DNA from: an uncultured Actinomycetes bacterium
GTDB lineage: Bacteria; Actinomycetota; Actinomycetes; Nanopelagicales; Nanopelagicaceae
Direction of reading: 5' to 3'
Length of the DNA: 9,897 nucleotides
NCBI GenBank assembly: GCA_903852955.1
Contig: CAINSH010000041.1
Span: forward strand, 1-9,897
Part shown: piece by piece, positions 5,019 to 9,897 of the stretch
Layout: each line of letters starts with the position of its first letter
Position numbering within the stretch: the first letter of the stretch is position 1
Notes under the pieces: model-generated
The model's input: only the letters and a program-made list of their open reading frames with translations
Database searches by the model: none
What the model was told of the DNA's origin: nothing
Program-made: the position numbers and the translations under genes

Positions 5019-7687
5019 GCACCGCCATGGCAGCGCTTGTACTTCTTACCTGAACCACATGGACATGGTGCGTTTCGAGAAACATCACCTGTTCTCTTAA
5101 CACCGGTTTCATCCGCTGCTGTGTACTGCAATCCTGAAGTTGGTAAGGATTTAGCTTCAAGGCCGGCACCTGTAACTTCATTACTTGATGCTTCTACGGT
5201 GACCTCGATATTGAACAAGAAACCGGCAATCTCCTCTTTAATCGCATCCATCATCGCTGAGAAAAGATCAAAACCTTCGCGTTGGTATTCAACAAGTGGA
5301 TCACGTTGTGCCATTGCACGAAGTCCGATGCCCTCTTGCAGATAATCCATTTCATACAAATGCTCGCGCCACTTGCGATCAAGGACAGAAAGCAAAACTT
5401 TGCGCTCTAATTCGCGCATAACTTCTGCACCAAGTGACTCTTCACGCTTTTCATAAGCGGATTTACAGTCTTGAATAACGGCGGCAGTCAAGAAATCTGC
5501 ATCAAGCCCGCTCCGTGAGCCAACTTTGGCCACTAGTTCATCAATAGTAAATGAGATTGGATAAATAGTTTTAAGAGCATTCCACAGCGTTTCAAGATCC
5601 CAATCTTCGGAATATCCTTCGGCGGTTGCAGCTGAAACATAAGCAGTCAAAGTGTCGCTAACAAATGTAGCGACTTGTTCTTGAATATCTGCACCCTCTA
5701 GAACCATGCGGCGCTCACCGTAAACAACTTGGCGCTGGCGATTCATGACATCGTCATACTTTAAAACATTCTTACGCATTTCAAAGTTTTGTGACTCAAC
5801 TTGAGTTTGCGCCGAACGAATTGCATTGCTAACCATCTTAGATTCTATGGGTGCATCTTCAGGAATTCCTGCGGCAGTTAAGAAGCGTTCAACCATCCCT
5901 GAGTTGAAGCGGCGCATTAATTCATCTTGGAGTGAAAGATAAAAACGTGACTCTCCTGGATCGCCTTGACGACCGGAACGACCACGCAGCTGATTATCGA
6001 TTCGGCGAGATTCGTGACGCTCTGTTCCAAGAACATACAGTCCACCGAGTGCAATTACTTCTTCGTGACCCTTTGCAACTGCAGCCTTTTGGCGTGCGAT
6101 TTCGTCAGGCCAGTGCTTTTCATATTCAGCTGCGTTATCTACTGGAGAAATTCCGCGACGTTGTAATTCGAAATCTGCCATGAACTCTGGGTTACCACCC
6201 AACATAATGTCGGTACCACGGCCAGCCATGTTGGTTGCAACTGTTACCGCGCCCTTAACGCCAGCCCGCGCGATAATCGCGGCTTCGCGTTCGTGATGCT
6301 TAGCATTTAAAACTTCGTGTGGAACGCCTGCTTTGCGTAAGAAACCTGAAAGCTCTTCAGATTTTTCCACGCTGACAGTTCCCACCAAAACCGGTTGGCC
6401 CTTGCGATGCTTTTCGACAATGTCGCTAGTAACTGCGATGAACTTGCCGGCTTCTGATTTATAAACTAAATCGGGCTGATCTATGCGAACCATTGAGCGG
6501 TTTGTGGGAATAGGAACTACACCTAATTTATAGATTTGATGGAATTCAGATGCTTCTGTGCTTGCAGTTCCAGTCATACCAGAAAGCTTTTCGTAGAGAC
6601 GGAAATAGTTCTGCAAAGTAATTGTTGCAAGAGTCTGGTTTTCATCTTTAATTTCAATACGCTCTTTAGCCTCAAGAGCCTGGTGTAAGCCCTCGCTATA
6701 ACGACGCCCTGCCAGCATACGTCCGGTGTGCTCATCAACAATAAGTAGCTCACCATTCATCACTACATAATCCTTATCGCGCTTGAAAAGTTCCTTCGCG
6801 CGAACGGCGTTATTGAGATAACCAATCATTGGAGTATTTGCGGCTTCGTATAAATTACCAATTTGAAGTAGTTCTTCAACTTTAGTTACACCATCTTCAA
6901 GAATGCCAATGGTGCGCTTTTTTTCATCAATTTCGTAATGAACATCCCGCTGAAGCTTTCCGACCAAGTTAGCAAACTCTACGTACCACTTGGTTGCTTT
7001 ATCAGCAGGTCCACTGATGATTAATGGCGTACGTGCTTCATCGATAAGAATTGAGTCAACTTCATCAACTACTGCAAAAAAGTGATCGCGCTGAACACAT
7101 TCATCGAGAGTCCATGCCATGTTGTCGCGTAGGTAATCAAATCCAAATTCATTGTTTGTTCCGTAAGTAATATCAGCCGCATATGCTTCGCGACGTTCTG
7201 CGGGAGTCATGTTTGCAAGAATTACACCAACATTAAGACCTAAGAAGCGATGAATGCGACCCATCCATTCACTGTCTCGCTCTGCCAAGTAATCATTAGT
7301 TGTTACGACGTGAACACCACGACCGGCAAGTGCATTTAAATATGAAGGAAGTGTTGCGACCAGAGTTTTACCTTCACCTGTACGCATTTCTGCGATATTT
7401 CCTTTATGAAGTGCCGCTCCACCCATTAACTGAACGTCATAGTGGCGCTGGCCCAAAGTTCGTTTAGCAGCCTCACGCACAACAGCGAAAGCTTCTGGCA
7501 TTAGCTCATCCAGGCTTTGGCCCTTTGAATAGCGATCTTTGAAAATATCGGTTTGCTCGCGCAGTTCAGCGTCTGACATTGCAGAGATTCGGGCCTCATG
7601 GCTATTAACGACAACGACGATCTTGCTCAGTTCGCGAAGAATCCGGCCTTCGCCTGCACGCAAAATCTTGTCAAAAAACGCTTGCAT
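5015..7687 (-). CDS. secA: Protein translocase ATPase SecA (SecA1)
   Basis: The 890-aa motor ATPase that drives unfolded preproteins through SecYEG. Seen in order: N-terminal helix and DEAD-like NBD1 with [10 protein letters not shown] (Walker A, 101-108), [25 protein letters not shown] and the DEVD box (208-211) followed by [16 protein letters not shown]; the preprotein cross-linking domain; NBD2 with [14 protein letters not shown] and [13 protein letters not shown]; the helical wing/scaffold with [11 protein letters not shown] and [20 protein letters not shown]-terminal zinc-binding SEC-C motif [13 protein letters not shown] uses C875, C877, C886 and H887. Full length with all key residues, so this is the housekeeping SecA1 rather than the shorter SecA2. 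The ATG at 7685-7687 is preferred over the adjacent TTG (7690) because AAAGG lies 8 nt upstream. It follows comF by 45 bp and is probably co-transcribed; its stop overlaps the convergent DUF6459 gene. Confidence 0.98.
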   Translation of the reverse strand: MQAFFDKILRAGEGRILRELSKIVVVVNSHEARISAMSDAELREQTDIFKDRYSKGQSLDELMPEAFAVVREAAKRTLGQRHYDVQLMGGAALHKGNIAEMRTGEGKTLVATLPSYLNALAGRGVHVVTTNDYLAERDSEWMGRIHRFLGLNVGVILANMTPAERREAYAADITYGTNNEFGFDYLRDNMAWTLDECVQRDHFFAVVDEVDSILIDEARTPLIISGPADKATKWYVEFANLVGKLQRDVHYEIDEKKRTIGILEDGVTKVEELLQIGNLYEAANTPMIGYLNNAVRAKELFKRDKDYVVMNGELLIVDEHTGRMLAGRRYSEGLHQALEAKERIEIKDENQTLATITLQNYFRLYEKLSGMTGTASTEASEFHQIYKLGVVPIPTNRSMVRIDQPDLVYKSEAGKFIAVTSDIVEKHRKGQPVLVGTVSVEKSEELSGFLRKAGVPHEVLNAKHHEREAAIIARAGVKGAVTVATNMAGRGTDIMLGGNPEFMADFELQRRGISPVDNAAEYEKHWPDEIARQKAAVAKGHEEVIALGGLYVLGTERHESRRIDNQLRGRSGRQGDPGESRFYLSLQDELMRRFNSGMVERFLTAAGIPEDAPIESKMVSNAIRSAQTQVESQNFEMRKNVLKYDDVMNRQRQVVYGERRMVLEGADIQEQVATFVSDTLTAYVSAATAEGYSEDWDLETLWNALKTIYPISFTIDELVAKVGSRSGLDADFLTAAVIQDCKSAYEKREESLGAEVMRELERKVLLSVLDRKWREHLYEMDYLQEGIGLRAMAQRDPLVEYQREGFDLFSAMMDAIKEEIAGFLFNIEVTVEASSNEVTGAGLEAKSLPTSGLQYTAADETGVKRTGDVSRNAPCPCGSGKKYKRCHGGA

Positions 7688-7695
7688 CAATGCAA

Positions 7696-7700
7696 CCTTT
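7696..7700 (-). promoter_or_regulatory. Ribosome binding site of secA
   Basis: AAAGG on the minus strand, 8 nt before ATG 7687. It favours that ATG over the TTG one codon upstream. Confidence 0.55.
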
Positions 7701-7732
7701 CAAAAGCCTACGGGCTCACCTGTTCAAGGCTC

Positions 7733-8368
7733 CTATCGTAGAGGTTGGGCCACACAAGCGGTAACTGAGCCTAGGAGGTGAAATCCCTGGGAATTAAGGG
7801 CTCTGGCAGCCTCGCTGACCGTGGCACCTGTAGTCACTACATCATCGATGAGAAGTAAGTCACCGCGCGGATAAACATGAGGTGAGATTCCAAAGGCCCC
7901 ACGCATATTTGTCGCACGGTGCTTAGCGCTTAACCCACTTTGATCTTTAACTTTTCGTACAAGTGAGAGCGCAGGAATTACCGGAATATTTGTCTGCAAT
8001 GAAATCTCTTTGCACAAAGCATCTATAAAGCTTCGCCCTCTGCGGCGAGTATGGGCGGGGGTAGATGGAATTGGCACAAGTGCAACATTGAAGCTTTCAA
8101 AATTTGCTTTATTAATTACATGGACAATCGCATCAACAATTAACTTATCTGCGCCATCTAGGCCACGTTCCTTGGCGGCCAGAATGATTCTGCTAGCAGT
8201 TGGTGAATAGAGAATTGCAGAATGGACAACTACCTCTTCTACGTGCGTGCGATAGTAGTGCGGATGCCATTCAATTCTGCACTGTGAACAAATTGATATC
8301 CCCAAAGTGTTGCACCCGTAACAGCGCGTTGGAAAAAGCAGTTGGCCTAATTCGTCAATAACTTTCAC
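7733..8368 (-). CDS. comF: ComF-family amidophosphoribosyltransferase-like protein
   Basis: A 211-aa cytosolic protein of the ComF/GntX family. The N-terminus LLFPTRCYGCN has a four-cysteine zinc knuckle (C16, C19, C27, C30). The type I phosphoribosyltransferase domain follows, with VPIPSTPAHTRRRGRSF (98-114), QSGLSAKHRATNMRGAF (143-159) and the PRPP-binding loop LLLIDDVVTTGAT (171-183). All expected motifs are intact and the length is normal. In naturally competent bacteria ComF is needed for uptake of single-stranded DNA; in Actinobacteria the role is undefined. In M. tuberculosis the homologue (Rv3242c) lies in the same mtrB-to-secA1 stretch. The start is GTG at 8366-8368, chosen because the family motif begins right behind it. 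There is no Shine-Dalgarno; TATCTT lies 6 nt upstream, so a leaderless transcript is possible, although read-through from mtrB (49-bp gap) is as likely. Confidence 0.93.
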   Translation of the reverse strand: MKVIDELGQLLFPTRCYGCNTLGISICSQCRIEWHPHYYRTHVEEVVVHSAILYSPTASRIILAAKERGLDGADKLIVDAIVHVINKANFESFNVALVPIPSTPAHTRRRGRSFIDALCKEISLQTNIPVIPALSLVRKVKDQSGLSAKHRATNMRGAFGISPHVYPRGDLLLIDDVVTTGATVSEAARALNSQGFHLLGSVTACVAQPLR

Positions 8369-8380
8369 CGAAGAAAGATA
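8369..8380 (-). promoter_or_regulatory. Possible -10 for leaderless comF transcription
   Basis: On the minus strand TATCTT is followed by TCTTCG and then the GTG start, placing a transcription start on the first base of the start codon. No -35 box is evident and no ribosome site is present. Weak evidence, offered because the same layout occurs at the DUF6912 gene. Confidence 0.2.
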
Positions 8381-8417
8381 GATGAATTAAAGCAATTAGG
8401 TTTAAAGGCTGTGGAAA

Positions 8418-9897
8418 CTATTCATAAAAATCATCGGGTACGAGTTTGATGATACGAGACTCAATACCAACTGACGCTTGACGTGGCAGAGTTAAAACAA
8501 AATGCGCTCCCTTGCCTGGCCTACCCCAAGCTTCGAGTTCACCATTATGTAAGCGGGCATCTTCAAGTGCGATTGAAAGACCTAAGCCAGTGCCTCCACG
8601 TGTGCGTGCACGCGATGGATCTGCGCGCCAAAATCGATCGAATACACGGGTAAGTGAACTTTGATCAAGACCAATTCCATGATCACGTACACCAACTGCC
8701 ACATCGCTCTCGGAAGCCATAATCGTCACCGCAATTGGTTTTTCCTCCGCATGATCAATTGCATTTGAAAAGAGATTGCGCAGAATTCGCTCAACTCTTC
8801 GAATATCGGCTTTAACATTGATTTCTTGCGCAATTGAATAGATTCGAATCTGCGTTGAGCGCTCTTTAGCGACAAGGGATAAGTCTTCGGCACAACGATT
8901 TGCAAGTGAAACTAAGTCGAAATCAACGGCTTCAATAACTGCTACTTCGGCATCAAAGCGACTTACCTCAAGCAACTCCTCTAATAGGCGTTCAAAACGA
9001 TCAAGTTGAGCCACCAAAAGTTCAGTACTACGTTCAACGACAGGATCAAAACTCTCGCGTGATGCGTTAATGACTTCAGAGGCCATTCGCAAAGTTGTTA
9101 GTGGAGTTCTTAACTCATGTGAAACATCTGATACGAAACGCTGTTGAACACGGGAAAGGTTTTCGAGTCGGGCAAATTGTTGTTCGAGTGACTCTGCCAT
9201 TTCATTAAAGGCCTTGCCCAATGTGGCAATTTCATCTTCAGACAAAACCTTCATGCGCTTGTTAAAATCTCCAGCGGTAAACTGTGCCGCAATTTCAGCT
9301 GCCTCACGAACCGGTTTTACTACTTGGCGAACAACTAACCAAACTATTAATGCAATTAAAAAGACAAGCACTGAGCCCGTCAAAACTAATAAACGTTGAA
9401 TGAGATCTAGCGTTGCATTTTGATTGGCTAGTGAGAAAACCAAATACATTTCATATTGACCCGCACCTGGAATCTGAACTTTTTGTCCAAATGCCAATCC
9501 TGGAATTCTTAATCCCCCGACATACTTAATCTGAATATTTGAAGATACTAAGTCAGGGCTCTTTCGTACTCTTTTACTCAAAGATTCTGGAATTGTCTGC
9601 GGGTCAACTTGGTTAGAAGTGATTTCATAATCTTGAATTGTTGTATTTCCAGGACTTCGGATGAAAATAACCTCGCGGGCATTTTCATTTGATGTCAGAG
9701 ACGTTGCCGAACTGATGACGTCATCAATTACTTTTCGAACTGCCGCCTCTTTTTCACCTTGTGCCAATAGGAAACGATATTCAGCACCGAAAATAGTTGA
9801 GCGTGCTTCGATTCGTGAGGAATCCAAATTTACTTTCTTAATACCCGTACTTAGCTGAGAATTAAGCGCTGAACCAGTTAAATAGATAACGCCGAGA
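8418..9897 (-). CDS. mtrB: Membrane sensor histidine kinase MtrB (5' end off right edge)
   Basis: The kinase of the actinobacterial MtrA-MtrB two-component system, which controls cell-wall and division genes. The frame stays open to the window edge: upstream of residue D at 9822-9824 it reads LGVIYLTG...STGIKKVN, the end of a first membrane helix, so the N-terminus is missing. Then come an extracytoplasmic domain, a second membrane helix LLVLTGSVLVFLIALIVWLV (around 9329-9389), a HAMP domain (VKPVREAAEIAAQF...GDFNKRM), the HisKA H-box FVSDVSHELRTPLTTLRM with phosphoacceptor His at 9117-9119, and the HATPase domain with N-box NLFSNAIDHAEEKP, G1 DHGIGLD and G2 GGTGLGLSIA. ARLHNGELEAWG and DRFWRADPSRAR are close to mycobacterial MtrB. 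The partner mtrA is expected just outside. Downstream is comF, 49 bp away; the usual lpqB is absent. The stop is TAG at 8418-8420. Confidence 0.95.
   Translation of the reverse strand, partial: LGVIYLTGSALNSQLSTGIKKVNLDSSRIEARSTIFGAEYRFLLAQGEKEAAVRKVIDDVISSATSLTSNENAREVIFIRSPGNTTIQDYEITSNQVDPQTIPESLSKRVRKSPDLVSSNIQIKYVGGLRIPGLAFGQKVQIPGAGQYEMYLVFSLANQNATLDLIQRLLVLTGSVLVFLIALIVWLVVRQVVKPVREAAEIAAQFTAGDFNKRMKVLSEDEIATLGKAFNEMAESLEQQFARLENLSRVQQRFVSDVSHELRTPLTTLRMASEVINASRESFDPVVERSTELLVAQLDRFERLLEELLEVSRFDAEVAVIEAVDFDLVSLANRCAEDLSLVAKERSTQIRIYSIAQEINVKADIRRVERILRNLFSNAIDHAEEKPIAVTIMASESDVAVGVRDHGIGLDQSSLTRVFDRFWRADPSRARTRGGTGLGLSIALEDARLHNGELEAWGRPGKGAHFVLTLPRQASVGIESRIIKLVPDDFYE

Noticed and set aside
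7688..7690. TTG as the start of secA
   Set aside because: The following ATG (7687) is better spaced from AAAGG and gives the usual SecA N-terminus.
7701..7716. AGCC-CGTA-GGCT stem with a short T-run between comF and secA (minus strand)
   Set aside because: A 4-5 bp stem with TTTT is too weak for a terminator, and the T-run merges into the secA ribosome site region.
9825..9827. TTG as the start of the MtrB protein
   Set aside because: The frame continues upstream to the window edge and encodes the end of a membrane helix, so this codon is an internal Leu.
1..9897. Search for CRISPR arrays, insertion sequences, integrases, toxin-antitoxin or phage genes
   Set aside because: No repeated spacer arrays, terminal inverted repeats with transposase, or such proteins were seen; the window is nearly filled by core genes.

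Overview
The window reads as chromosomal DNA from a low-GC actinobacterium, probably a streamlined freshwater lineage of the acI / 'Ca. Nanopelagicales' type. The actinobacterial part of this rests on marker genes: a WhiB1-type iron-sulfur regulator, a PdtaS-type sensor kinase, MtrB, SecA1, and members of two families (DUF6912, DUF6459/Rv3235) that I know only from Actinobacteria. The lineage guess rests on the modest GC content, very short gaps and overlapping genes, and is an inference. I see no mobile element, CRISPR array, integrase or rRNA.

Layout. Bases 1-224 (minus) hold the N-terminal part of msrA, which runs off the left edge. It diverges from a tRNA-Arg(CCG) gene at 289-360. After about 170 bp of regulatory sequence with a strong hairpin comes whiB1 (plus, 531-800). 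From 4366 down to 797 a tight minus-strand cluster runs: CpaB-like SAF-domain protein, CpaE/MinD-like ATPase with a degenerate P-loop, DUF6912 protein, pdtaS. Its gaps are -8, 19 and 1 bp, so it is likely one transcription unit. A divergent promoter region (about 4367-4460) with two overlapping inverted repeats separates it from a plus-strand DUF6459 gene. From the right edge a second minus-strand cluster runs mtrB (5' end off the window) - comF - secA. Both convergent pairs (whiB1/pdtaS and DUF6459/secA) overlap by exactly 4 bp at their stop codons.

How it fits together. Two signal-transduction kinases are present without their response regulators: PdtaS (cytosolic; its known partner PdtaR is an ANTAR RNA-binding antiterminator encoded elsewhere) and MtrB (membrane; partner MtrA is expected just beyond the right edge). 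WhiB1 is an essential NO-responsive Fe-S regulator in mycobacteria, and its convergent arrangement with pdtaS matches M. tuberculosis Rv3219/Rv3220c. The mtrB-comF-secA order matches the M. tuberculosis Rv3245c-Rv3240c neighbourhood, but lpqB and hpf are missing from it. The CpaB/CpaE-like pair resembles part of a Tad/Flp pilus system but stands alone here. I did not find a convincing wholly new system. The best second-look items are the isolated CpaB/CpaE pair with its mutated Walker A, the palindromic divergent promoter, the whiB1 leader hairpin and the reduced mtrB locus.
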